From Sipunculus nudus (Eukaryota; Annelida; Sipuncula; Golfingiida; Sipunculidae), in contig JAPPUL010000073.1 of the NCBI GenBank assembly GCA_026874595.1, forward strand, positions 62,001-126,000: a stretch of 64,000 bases of DNA. The letters run 5' to 3'. The position numbers and the translations under genes are program-made. Under the pieces are notes generated by a model that was not told the DNA's origin, ran no database searches, and saw nothing but the letters and a program-made list of their open reading frames with translations. Positions 52,001 to 59,726 of the stretch are shown here, piece by piece (the first letter of the stretch is position 1; the number at the start of each line of letters is the position of its first letter).

Positions 52001-52151
52001 CTACCAGCCTGCAAAGAAGTGGTTAAAAGACAGGGAAGGGAGAGAGCTTACATATGAGGATATTATGCATTACATGAAAGTGATAAAAGCCATTATTAAA
52101 ACAAAAGAGCTTATGTCTAAAATAGATTTGCTATTAAAGATTTGCTATTAA
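49062..52151 (+). CDS. Type IIG/ISP-like restriction-methylase fusion
   Basis: 1,029 residues. The N-terminal nuclease domain has SIAPDFLIKRNDIEIGCVE and ETKNIGK, a PD...ExK site. The methylase core has motif I ILDPAAGTGTFLAS (about residue 370) and motif IV LGNPPYSIS (about 490). The long C-terminus (RPFDYRYTAYTGKTKGFMGRP, later GYQPAKKWLKDREGR) matches the target-recognition region of the LlaGI/LlaBIII-related family. It lacks the helicase of true ISP enzymes, so cutting and methylation are probably combined as in type IIG. I place the start at the ATG at 49062, 5 bases after AGGAGG. Confidence 0.9.
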   Translation: MDRISKYIKGIQREYSDQTTEHSLRHILKELIQTYSDKNLTAINEPGRIKTNEKHSIAPDFLIKRNDIEIGCVETKNIGKDLKAKEYKEQFSIYKKTFSNLLITDYIRFEHYLSGELKSRIEIARVTNGKIEVIKENQDHFKILMEGFCNYKGYSISSSYTLAKHMASRTRLFAKILYDTLDEDIKTKNKSALLGQYESFKKNLIPDMKTKGFSDIYAQTISYGMLWAHMVDPVKGKFSKERANLIPSSIPFLDGLFKHISSHDFDERINWVVESLTELFGVTDLHNILDDFRKDRGENDALIDFYERFLGEYDSALRKVRGVWYTPKPVVDFIVRSVDNILCTDFKMEGLSDASKRGDYHKVQILDPAAGTGTFLASVVKYIYDTKFKNMQGVWSSYVKEHLIPRLNGFEILMASYAMAHLHLYLLFELKTKFRPVKEDRFRIYLTNALFEGEEEQHSFEFAPWFSEEVNEANKIKRKTPLMVVLGNPPYSISTQNKGQRITNLIKDYKYGLNEKKLNLDDDYIKFIRYGQHLIDKNEEGILAYISNNSFLDGITHRQMRKSLLESFDKIYILDLHGSARKKEVCPDGTKDENVFDIMQGVSINIFVKTTNNKSLATVYHSELWGKRDVKFEELDKSNLDSVKWNELEKRAPYYFFVPKDFSLQGEYDKGFKLNELFKIYSSGIETQNDKLCIHYGKDTIRTFLQDITTFGKDEVKRKYNITKESRDWKSELAYADLKNNNPKIVKIAYRPFDYRYTAYTGKTKGFMGRPGYKVMRHMLVGENVGLVCSKQLNTNNFKHISITKHIWERGGISAVTSENGYIFPLYLYPDDGLGREPNLSMKIASKIASIVNLTFTKEKQDDETTFAPIDILDYIYALLHSPKYRSKYKEFLRIDFPRVPYPNDREYFMELVRYGKELRKSHLLEEVAVNAEISFPIENGCFVDRARFEEADGISRVYINKEQYFEGVGKGVWEFYIGGYQPAKKWLKDREGRELTYEDIMHYMKVIKAIIKTKELMSKIDLLLKICY

Positions 52152-52211
52152 AAGGAATGAAAAAGTACCAAAAGGCTTTAGAAGTATGTACTATTTATAA
52201 ATAGCTATATT

Positions 52212-52985
52212 ATGAGAATGGATAAAATGAATAAAATGAATAAAATGGATAAAATGAATAAAGTGATATTATGTATCTTTTTTATCTTCTTTTTGAAGGG
52301 AGTATGTTTTGGTTATATAGAAGATTATGGGAAGCTATTATCTAAATATACAAAGTATGGGATAAAAGAGGGGATAGGGAGTGTAGTTGTTGATTATGCG
52401 GGGTGGGGTAGGGACAAGCTTCATAAGGGAGTGATGGAAGATCTTGTTAAGATGCAAGTAAAAGGTTTAAGAGGTAATTTAAAGAAAGCGTTTTGGATAA
52501 ATGCCTATAATATACTAACAATAGATTTAATATTAAGGAGTGGGGAGAAAGAAAGCATTAAAAATCAGAGTGTAGGAGGAATAAGTCCTTGGGATAAGTA
52601 TAGCTGGCGTATAGGGGATAGGTCTTATACGTTAAATGAAATAGAACATAAGATATTGGTACCGCTTGGCGATCCTCGGATTCATTTTGTACTAAACTGT
52701 GGTGCATTATCTTGTCCTGATTTACGTAGGAGTCCTTATAAAGCGGATAAATTGGAAAGACAGCTTGAAGAGCAAAGTAAGAGGTTTTTAAATGATACTG
52801 TAAAGGGGGTTAGATTTGTAAGAGGAGGAGGAGCGTATATATCTGAGATATTCAGATGGTATTCAGATGATTTTGGAGGGAGTGTAGGGGTAATGCGTTT
52901 TATAGTAGAGCGTATTAATCTAGGAGGAGGTAAGTTTAGTATAAGGGGATATATTCCTTACAACTGGGGATTGAACGACAACTAA
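52212..52985 (+). CDS. DUF547 exported protein
   Basis: 257 residues. The N-terminus is built of five 9-bp repeats (Met-Asn/Asp-Lys units), followed by a hydrophobic signal (ILCIFFIFFLKGVCFG). The body has the DUF547 marks KKAFWINAYNILTIDL and RIHFVLNCGALSCPDLRR. DUF547 has no established function; a papain-like fold with the Cys of CGALSCP has been suggested for it. Several in-frame ATGs lie in the repeats, so the start used is uncertain. It precedes selO. Confidence 0.85.
   Translation: MRMDKMNKMNKMDKMNKVILCIFFIFFLKGVCFGYIEDYGKLLSKYTKYGIKEGIGSVVVDYAGWGRDKLHKGVMEDLVKMQVKGLRGNLKKAFWINAYNILTIDLILRSGEKESIKNQSVGGISPWDKYSWRIGDRSYTLNEIEHKILVPLGDPRIHFVLNCGALSCPDLRRSPYKADKLERQLEEQSKRFLNDTVKGVRFVRGGGAYISEIFRWYSDDFGGSVGVMRFIVERINLGGGKFSIRGYIPYNWGLNDN
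52217..52261 (+). repeat. Five 9-bp repeats at the start of the DUF547 gene
   Basis: Units AATGAATAA/AATGGATAA, five in a row and in frame, each bringing a new in-frame ATG. Change of copy number would not break the frame. Confidence 0.9.
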
Positions 52986-53030
52986 AGGCTAAGAGTAGGT
53001 AAATTAATATTAGAGGGGTAAAAAATAGAT

Positions 53031-54488
53031 ATGAAAGTAGAGTTAAATATAAGAGTAGACAATAGATATATAAAGTTACCGGAGAGGTTTTATACAAGGA
53101 TGAAGGGAGAGGGGGTAGGAAAGGAGCCGAAGCTAATAGCGCTAAATAGGGAAGGAGTAGAGCTTATAGGACTTAGCGAGGAATTAGTTAAAGATGAGGA
53201 GTTATTTGTAAATATATTCAGTGGTAATAAGGAGCTGGTGGAGGGCCAGAGCTTAGCGCAAGTATATTCGGGGCATCAATTTGGGGTATGGGCGGGACAA
53301 TTGGGGGATGGCAGAGCGCTTTTGATAGGGCAGCTTAGAAATAAAAAAGAAGAGCTTTGGGATATACAGCTTAAGGGTTCAGGTCTAACGCCATATTCGA
53401 GGATGGGAGATGGGAAAGCAGTATTAAGGTCGTGTATAAGAGAGTATTTGTGTTCAGAAGGGATGTGGGGACTTGGGATAGGGACGACGCGTTCATTATG
53501 CATAGTGGGTACAGGAGAGGATGTTTATAGGGAGAAAGTTGAGCCGGGGGCGGTATTTACTCGTCTTGGACGAACGCATGTTAGATTTGGGCATTTTGAG
53601 CATTGTTATTCCCGAGGAGATATAGAAGGGATAAAGCTTCTTGCAGACTACGTAATAAATGAGTATACAAATGGTTACAAAGGTTATGGGGAATGGTTTT
53701 ATGAAGTAGTTAGGCTGACGGCAAAACTAATAGCTAAATGGCAGGCAGTAGGTTTTTGTCATGGTGTTATGAATACGGACAATATGTCAATATTGGGAGA
53801 TACGATAGATTACGGACCATTTGGTTTTATGGAGAGATTTGCAAGGGGCTATATATGCAATCATTCGGATCACAGGGGACGATATTCGTATGAGAATCAG
53901 CCATTAATAGGGTTATGGAACTTAAAAGCGCTTGGGTATGCCTTACAATCGTTGATTAGCGAAGAGGAGGCGGTTGAGATATTAAAAGAGTATAATAACC
54001 TTTACCTAAGTTATTATAAAGAGAATATGCGACAGAAGCTTGGTTTTGCAAAAGAAGATAGTGGTGTAGATGAGTTATGGGAAAAGCTATTGGCTCTTAT
54101 GGAGAGGGAGGGATTAGATTATACAAATACCTTTAGGAACTTGTCAAAGGTGTTAATAGGGGATAGTGATGAATGGTTCAAGGGGTTTAAAAATAGTATA
54201 TTGGAAGGAGAGGAATGGTTAAAAGAGTATAAAGGTGTTATAGAGGGGAGCGGGAAGGACATATTATGCTTTGGGAGGAAATTAGACGAGATAAATCCTA
54301 AATATGTGTTAAGGAATTGGGTAGCAGAGAAGGTTATAAGGCTTGCAGAGGATGAATTAGATTATAAAGAGATAGAGAAGGTATTAAAGATATTGCAAAG
54401 TCCCTATAGTGAACATATTGAATATGAACATTATGCAAAGCCGGCGCCGATGGAGTACTTAAATTTATCAGTATCTTGTTCATCTTAG
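53031..54488 (+). CDS. selO: Protein adenylyltransferase SelO (YdiU)
   Basis: 485 residues of the pseudokinase-like SelO family, normal length. YSGHQFGVWAGQLGDGRALL and KGSGLTPYSRMGDGKAVLRS form the nucleotide part. GFCHGVMNTDNMSILG and IDYGPFGFM are the catalytic-loop and Mg-binding equivalents. The chain ends SCSS; eukaryotic SelO has selenocysteine close to this point. SelO transfers AMP to protein hydroxyls and is linked to redox stress in E. coli. It follows DUF547 after 45 bases on the same strand. Intact. Confidence 0.95.
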   Translation: MKVELNIRVDNRYIKLPERFYTRMKGEGVGKEPKLIALNREGVELIGLSEELVKDEELFVNIFSGNKELVEGQSLAQVYSGHQFGVWAGQLGDGRALLIGQLRNKKEELWDIQLKGSGLTPYSRMGDGKAVLRSCIREYLCSEGMWGLGIGTTRSLCIVGTGEDVYREKVEPGAVFTRLGRTHVRFGHFEHCYSRGDIEGIKLLADYVINEYTNGYKGYGEWFYEVVRLTAKLIAKWQAVGFCHGVMNTDNMSILGDTIDYGPFGFMERFARGYICNHSDHRGRYSYENQPLIGLWNLKALGYALQSLISEEEAVEILKEYNNLYLSYYKENMRQKLGFAKEDSGVDELWEKLLALMEREGLDYTNTFRNLSKVLIGDSDEWFKGFKNSILEGEEWLKEYKGVIEGSGKDILCFGRKLDEINPKYVLRNWVAEKVIRLAEDELDYKEIEKVLKILQSPYSEHIEYEHYAKPAPMEYLNLSVSCSS

Positions 54489-54534
54489 GTTGTGCATTAA
54501 AGTATACTAAAAGATTATACAGGAGTCAATTATA

Positions 54535-56046
54535 TTGGAAAGTAAGATAAAAAGCTTAATGAAAAAGGTAGATAGGAGAAAGTTTTTAAAGGTAGCGGGA
54601 GGTATATTATTACTAACGCCATTAGGGTTTGCGGATTTTTTATGGAAGCGTCCTGGCTTTGATAGTGTTGAGACAGATGATATTGCTACGAATAATATAG
54701 GATATAAAGCGGGTAGTAATATATTGTTGGAGGCGCAGGAGACGAAAGTAGAGCTAGTAGAAGGGGAGGGAGTAACAAATATATGGAGTTTTATGGAGGA
54801 TGGGTTTGGTAAACCGGTAGTGCTTAGGCAAGGTGAGGAGAGTACGATGAATGTAAAAAACTTACTTAAGAATGAAGAGCTAGGAGTACATTGGCATGGG
54901 ATACGAGTACCTAACGCAATGGATGGAGTACCTGGTTTAACGCAAGTGGGTATTAAGTATGGTGATGATTATGAGTATAACTATGCCTCAGCTGATGCAG
55001 GAACTTATTGGTACCATACACATTCAAATACAATGGAGCAATTATCCCGAGGCTTAACGGGTCCCTTAATAGTGCTTGAGGAGAAGGGGTATGAAGTTGA
55101 CCAAGACATAATATTGTTTATAAACGATTGGCTATTAACAGATGATATGCAGATAGCAGATAATTTTTATAATATGATGAGCTTATCACACTCAGGGCGA
55201 TTAGGTAACATAATAACAGTAAATGGAAAATATAATCCATTATATAGATTAAAACCGAATACAAGAGTACGTGTTAGGTTAATAAACGGGTCAACAGGGC
55301 GTTATATAGCGCCATCATTTAAGGAATTAGAAGATAATACAAATATAATAGCGCTAGACGGACATCCAGTTCCCCCCATGCCGTATAATGCATTTCTACT
55401 TGCACCTGGAATGCGGCTTGATGTCGTTATAGATATACCGGAGGCTAAATCGTCGTCAATAAAGCAGATAGTAGATATAGCCTATAAAGAGGAGGTAGAT
55501 TTGTTTAGGTTTGAGGGGCAAGGGACAGCTTATCGGCCTAAGATGTTATTGGGTATACCAAAGAGCCTGCCTAAAAATCCACTCAAAGAGCCAAACCTGT
55601 CAAGAGCAATAGAAAAGGAGATATATCTTAATGGTGGAGCAATGTCAAGCTGGCTGCGTGAGAAGATGGGTCGTGGTGGGATGAGAGGGCGAGGCGGCAT
55701 GAGGTCAAATGGAGTTTTCTGGGCTCTTAATGATTTGAGTATGCTTGAGAATGGAAATTCTATCAAGCCGCTATTCACCTTAAGTAAGGATAAGACATAT
55801 ATATTTAAGATAAAGAACAACACATTTTTCCCACATCCAATACATTTACACGGACATACATTTAAAGTATTGTCAATAAATGGTAAAAAACTAAACCTAC
55901 CATATTGGACAGATACAATATCAGTAAATAGGCAAGGAGATGCAACAATAGCGTTTGTAGCAGATAACATAGGACGCTGGATGTTTCATTGTCATGTAAT
56001 AAGCCATCAAGTAGCTGGAATGATGGGCTTTATAGAGGTAGTATAA
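54535..56046 (+). CDS. Tat-exported multicopper oxidase
   Basis: 503 residues from a TTG start at 54535, chosen because AGGAG lies 10 bases upstream. Tat signal DRRKFLKVAGGILLLTPLG. All four copper blocks are present: HWHGIRVPN, WYHTHSNT, HPIHLHGHTF and WMFHCHVISHQVAGMMG, the last giving the type 1 site. A Met/Gly/Arg-rich insert (MGRGGMRGRGGM) near residue 380 recalls the methionine-rich copper segments of CueO/CopA. It probably oxidises Cu(I) or another metal in the periplasm. It is 2 bases from the next gene, a cytochrome c. Intact. Confidence 0.92.
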   Translation: MESKIKSLMKKVDRRKFLKVAGGILLLTPLGFADFLWKRPGFDSVETDDIATNNIGYKAGSNILLEAQETKVELVEGEGVTNIWSFMEDGFGKPVVLRQGEESTMNVKNLLKNEELGVHWHGIRVPNAMDGVPGLTQVGIKYGDDYEYNYASADAGTYWYHTHSNTMEQLSRGLTGPLIVLEEKGYEVDQDIILFINDWLLTDDMQIADNFYNMMSLSHSGRLGNIITVNGKYNPLYRLKPNTRVRVRLINGSTGRYIAPSFKELEDNTNIIALDGHPVPPMPYNAFLLAPGMRLDVVIDIPEAKSSSIKQIVDIAYKEEVDLFRFEGQGTAYRPKMLLGIPKSLPKNPLKEPNLSRAIEKEIYLNGGAMSSWLREKMGRGGMRGRGGMRSNGVFWALNDLSMLENGNSIKPLFTLSKDKTYIFKIKNNTFFPHPIHLHGHTFKVLSINGKKLNLPYWTDTISVNRQGDATIAFVADNIGRWMFHCHVISHQVAGMMGFIEVV

Positions 56047-56048
56047 AA

Positions 56049-56531
56049 ATGCAAAGATTTTATATTCTAATTGCTATAGCATTAATTGTATTAGGGATAC
56101 TATTATATATGGATATAGTGTCTGATAAAGGAGAAGCAGTTGTGAATGAAGTAGAAGGAGAGGAATCTGTTTCTACAAAGGAAGTTAAAAGATGGTATAC
56201 AGAGTCTCAAATATCAGAAGGTAAGAAGGTTTATGAAAAGTATTGTATAAGTTGCCATAATGTGAATGGGGAGGGGACATCTGATTGGAGAGTGCCGTTA
56301 GCAGACAAGAGTTATCCGCCGCCACCTTTAAACGGGACAGCACACACATGGCATCATCCGCTCAAAGTACTAAGAGATACTATACGTAAAGGAGGTATAC
56401 CACTTGGAGGTAAAATGCCTGGTTTTGAAGGTGATATAAGCGAGGCTGATGAACTTGCAGTAATAAGTTATTTTCAAAGTTTTTGGTCAGACGAAATATA
56501 TAAAGCGTGGCAGAAGAGGGCAGTCCGCTAA
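56049..56531 (+). CDS. Membrane-anchored cytochrome c
   Basis: 160 residues from the ATG at 56049. An N-terminal helix (FYILIAIALIVLGILLYM) anchors it facing the periplasm, then a linker and a class I cytochrome c domain with haem site CISCH and a likely axial Met in GGKMPGFEGD. The start is taken close behind the oxidase stop (2-base gap), which implies a shared transcript; a longer frame into the oxidase gene is not the real start. It may pass electrons to or from the multicopper oxidase. Confidence 0.88.
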   Translation: MQRFYILIAIALIVLGILLYMDIVSDKGEAVVNEVEGEESVSTKEVKRWYTESQISEGKKVYEKYCISCHNVNGEGTSDWRVPLADKSYPPPPLNGTAHTWHHPLKVLRDTIRKGGIPLGGKMPGFEGDISEADELAVISYFQSFWSDEIYKAWQKRAVR

Positions 56532-56570
56532 TTATATTTTATAAAAAGCGAGCTAAACCCTGTTAAGTGA

Positions 56571-57146
56571 TTATTTCCCTGTAACGTAATATTTATTATC
56601 TCCAGAAGACGCAACCCCAAGCACGGTTTTATCTTTAGTTAAGGCATTAAAGATATCTGTAGGGTTGCTCCCAGCGTTGGCTAAAGAGGGTCCCGTAGTG
56701 TATTGCTCTTTAGTAGTCCATATATATATGTAATATGTTGGCTCAGTAGCTGGAGTTAGGGCTACACCCCAAGTACCTAGTATCTTCTCAGTTGGAGAAC
56801 CCTGTGTAATAGTATGTATGAGAAGAGTAGACGGCACGCTATTCAAGTATATAAGACTAGATGTTGAGCTGTCAGCACTAACTAGAGCAACATTTACATA
56901 TTTGTTGTTTTCAGTTGATGTAATCACCAATCCTGGAGTTTTGGTATTACCACCAGTCCCTCTTATCTCATCTGCTATGTTTCCGTTTTCAACAAGGGAA
57001 CTAGGAGTAGAGCTAACATTAAGAGTAGTATCATCCGGGATAGAGTCTATAAGATCGTCTAACTGGTTCTTTAAGTCGCACCCGCTGGTTGTTATTAGTG
57101 CACCCATAAGTACCAGCGCTAAAAATATAGATATATAGTTTCTCAT
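56571..57146 (-). CDS. Lipoprotein, unknown family (copy A)
   Basis: 191 residues from the ATG at 57146, with GGAGG 9 bases upstream. Signal and lipobox ISIFLALVLMGALITTSGC. The body is Ser/Thr-rich with FTYLL-free beta text: LNVSSTPSSLV, DEIRGTGG, NKYVNVALV, YYIYIWTTKEQY and a C-terminal KTVLGVASSGDNKYYVTGK. It is clearly related to the next gene (copy B), with the same blocks in order. No function recognised. Likely anchored in a membrane facing the periplasm or surface. Confidence 0.78.
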   Translation of the reverse strand: MRNYISIFLALVLMGALITTSGCDLKNQLDDLIDSIPDDTTLNVSSTPSSLVENGNIADEIRGTGGNTKTPGLVITSTENNKYVNVALVSADSSTSSLIYLNSVPSTLLIHTITQGSPTEKILGTWGVALTPATEPTYYIYIWTTKEQYTTGPSLANAGSNPTDIFNALTKDKTVLGVASSGDNKYYVTGK

Positions 57147-57197
57147 TAAAAATACCTCCATTGGTTTATTTTAGTTGCTTTATTTTAGTAATAGTTG

Positions 57198-57767
57198 TTA
57201 CTTACCTGTAGCGTAATACTTATTTTCTCCAGAAGCAGCCAGCCCAAGCACTGTTTTACCCTTAGTTAAATCATCATAGATTTGCGAGGGGTCAGTAGTG
57301 GTAGAGAGTGTTGGAGGATTGGAAGCAGTATACGGCTCTTTTGTAGTCCATATGTATATGTAATATGTTGTATCGGGGCTTGATGTTAATAATACACTCC
57401 AGGCCCCATATGTCGGATTTGGATCAGCTTGTGGAATGCTAGTTGTTAGATTAGTAGATTCTACGCTATTCAAGTATGCTAAGTATACAAATGAGGTAAC
57501 CCTAACTAGAGCAACATTTACGTATTTGTTGCTGCTAACTGACGTAATTTCAAATCCCGGACTACGGGTATATCCAGTCCCTCTTATCTCATTTACTAGG
57601 TTTCCGCTTGAAACAAGGGAACTAGGAGTAGAGCTAACATTAAGATAGTCGATACCTGGTATAGAGCCTACAAGATCGTCTAACTGGTCCTTTAAGTTGC
57701 ACCCGCTGGTTGTTATTAGTGCACCCATAAGCAGCAGAAGCGAAAATATAGATATAGAATTCTTCAT
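57198..57767 (-). CDS. Lipoprotein, unknown family (copy B)
   Basis: 189 residues with signal and lipobox ISIFSLLLLMGALITTSGC. It shares LNVSSTPSSLV, NEIRGTGY, NKYVNVALVR, YYIYIWTTKEPY and the tail KTVLGLAASGENKYYATGK with copy A, while the middle differs. The pair is a tandem duplication that has diverged most in the exposed centre. Upstream of A on the minus strand, 51 bases apart. A GGAGG site precedes the ATG. Confidence 0.78.
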   Translation of the reverse strand: MKNSISIFSLLLLMGALITTSGCNLKDQLDDLVGSIPGIDYLNVSSTPSSLVSSGNLVNEIRGTGYTRSPGFEITSVSSNKYVNVALVRVTSFVYLAYLNSVESTNLTTSIPQADPNPTYGAWSVLLTSSPDTTYYIYIWTTKEPYTASNPPTLSTTTDPSQIYDDLTKGKTVLGLAASGENKYYATGK

Positions 57768-57997
57768 TTATAAAATACCTCCATTGAGTTTAATCTAGAA
57801 GGTATTAACACATTATTTTGTTTAGCGGATATAATAAATTATGAGATTTGATAAAAGGGCACTGGCAAATGGAGGGGATTAAAAGGCGAGAAAATGGCTT
57901 AGTTTCACTTATATAATAATTAGGAGGCCTGCCAAAGAGCGACAAAACCTCCTATTATATCATACAAAAAAACAGTTTAGTTTAAACTGCTATTTTG

Positions 57998-58543
57998 TTA
58001 TGATGTTGCTTTTTTTATTGTTCCTTTCTTGAATGACTTTGCAGTCGCTAGTATAGTGCTCTTCTTATTTGCATCAACTTGAGCCTTCTCAATTGCAGTC
58101 CAAGCCTCAGCTAAAGTTTTTACTGTGGCGGTTGGTGTAATAAACGCTACACTAGTAGCAAGAGCATGAAACTCGTATTCTGCATCCTTTCCAGTAGCAG
58201 GCTCAGGATCATCGATAGCCCACGTTACTGATACCTTCCCTGTATCAGTATCCTTTGCGATATTTGTCTTCCCAATAACTGCCGCCGTTACAGCATCACC
58301 TGATTTTTTCACTTTAATCACTGTAACTGTGTACTCTTTATCTTTCTTGGGAAGCTTTGACAAGGCAAGATCAGCAGCAGTTTTAGTTTTATCAAGTGTG
58401 CCGTCCGCCTTTATAGGATAGTCAGCATCTGGGACTGTAACTGTAAACGTTGCTGTTGAATCTTTCTTCTTATCACATCCAATAGTCGTCATAGCAAAAG
58501 CAAAAAGAACGACAACTGAAAATATTGTCATTAAGTTTTTCAT
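57998..58543 (-). CDS. Lipoprotein, unknown
   Basis: 181 residues from the ATG at 58543, with GGAGG 7 bases upstream; a longer frame has no such site. Signal and lipobox MTIFSVVVLFAFAMTTIGC, then a Lys/Thr-rich, probably beta-sandwich body (STATFTVTVPDADYPIKADG, DTDTGKVSVTWAIDDPEP). The signal resembles that of copies A and B but the body does not. No family recognised. Confidence 0.75.
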   Translation of the reverse strand: MKNLMTIFSVVVLFAFAMTTIGCDKKKDSTATFTVTVPDADYPIKADGTLDKTKTAADLALSKLPKKDKEYTVTVIKVKKSGDAVTAAVIGKTNIAKDTDTGKVSVTWAIDDPEPATGKDAEYEFHALATSVAFITPTATVKTLAEAWTAIEKAQVDANKKSTILATAKSFKKGTIKKATS

Positions 58544-58895
58544 GAAAAACCTCCAATTAAGTTTTATTAAATTTAATTTTCCTACAACAATAACACAAGA
58601 CTTGCAATAAATCAATATGTAATATGTATATTTCTATTTTTTTATTTAAAAAAAACTTGTGATGCTTAATACAAAAGCCTTGATTACAGTTTAAACTACT
58701 TTCCCTCTGACATTGCTTCTCCTCTAAGGTAAATATCTTATCAATACATAATGTGTTTACCTGTAATAGAGCCGGAAGAAAGAGCATTTTCCTCTAAAGC
58801 TTCTTTAATTTGCTGTGTAGAGGGTGGAGGATTAGGAGTTGCCTGAGGGAGTGAATAAACGCTAACACGAGAATAGCAATAAACTAGTTTGCAAA

Positions 58896-59027
58896 ATGAG
58901 TAGTTATAAACTTGTATTTATTACAAAACATTACAAAACATTACGTCGAACAAAACCCAAAGATATTAAAAGTGCTACAAAATATGTACAAAGAAACACA
59001 CAAGATAATTACAAAAGATTTAAATAA
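58896..59027 (+). CDS. Small basic frame in repeat unit 1
   Basis: 43 residues starting MSSYKLVFITKHYKTLRRTK and ending NYKRFK, with 13 Lys/Arg. It lies within the non-PEBP part of the repeat. The ATG has no good SD. The frame survives in unit 2 with four residue changes but is broken in unit 3. It may be a real small gene carried by the repeat or chance. Confidence 0.3.
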   Translation: MSSYKLVFITKHYKTLRRTKPKDIKSATKYVQRNTQDNYKRFK

Positions 59028-59225
59028 ATAATAAATATCAAATAATAAATATCAAATGATAAATATCTTATCAATGCATAATGTGTTTACCTGTAATAGA
59101 GCCGGAAGCAAGAGCATCTTCCTCTAAAGCTTCTTTAATTTGCTGTGTAGAGGGTGGAGGATTAGGAGTTGCCTGAGGGAGTGAATAAACGCTAACACGA
59201 GAATAGCAATAAACTAGTTTGCAAA

Positions 59226-59357
59226 ATGAGTATTTATAAACTTGTATTTATTACAAAACATTACAAAACATTACGTCGAACAAAACCCAAAGATATTAAA
59301 AGTGCTACAAGATATATACAAAGAAATGGGCAAGATAATTACAAAAGATTTAAATAA
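59226..59357 (+). CDS. Small basic frame in repeat unit 2
   Basis: Same 43-codon frame as in unit 1, beginning MSIYKLVFIT. Differences are Ser to Ile, Lys to Arg, Val to Ile and Thr to Gly, so mostly mild. In unit 3 an extra 10-base AAAACATTAC shifts the frame. Confidence 0.3.
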   Translation: MSIYKLVFITKHYKTLRRTKPKDIKSATRYIQRNGQDNYKRFK

Positions 59358-59726
59358 ATAATAAATATCAAATAATAAATATCTTATCAATACATAATGT
59401 GTTTACCTGTAATAGAGCCGGAAGCAAGAGCATCTTCCTCTAAAGCTTCTTTAATTTGCTGTGTAGAGGGTGGAGGATTAGGAGTTGCCTGAGGGAGTGA
59501 ATAAACGCTAACACGAGAATAGCAATAAACTAGTTTGCAAAATGAGTATTTATAAACTTGTATTTATTACAAAACATTACAAAACATTACAAAACATTAC
59601 GTCGAACAAAACCCAAAGATATTAAAAGTGCTACAAAATATGTACAAAGAAACACACAAGATAATTACAAAAGATTTAAATAAATAATAAATATCAAATA
59701 ATAAATATCAAATAATAAATATCTTA

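Noticed and set aside
55530-55970. 146-residue minus-strand frame
   Set aside because: Antisense to the copper-binding end of the multicopper oxidase.
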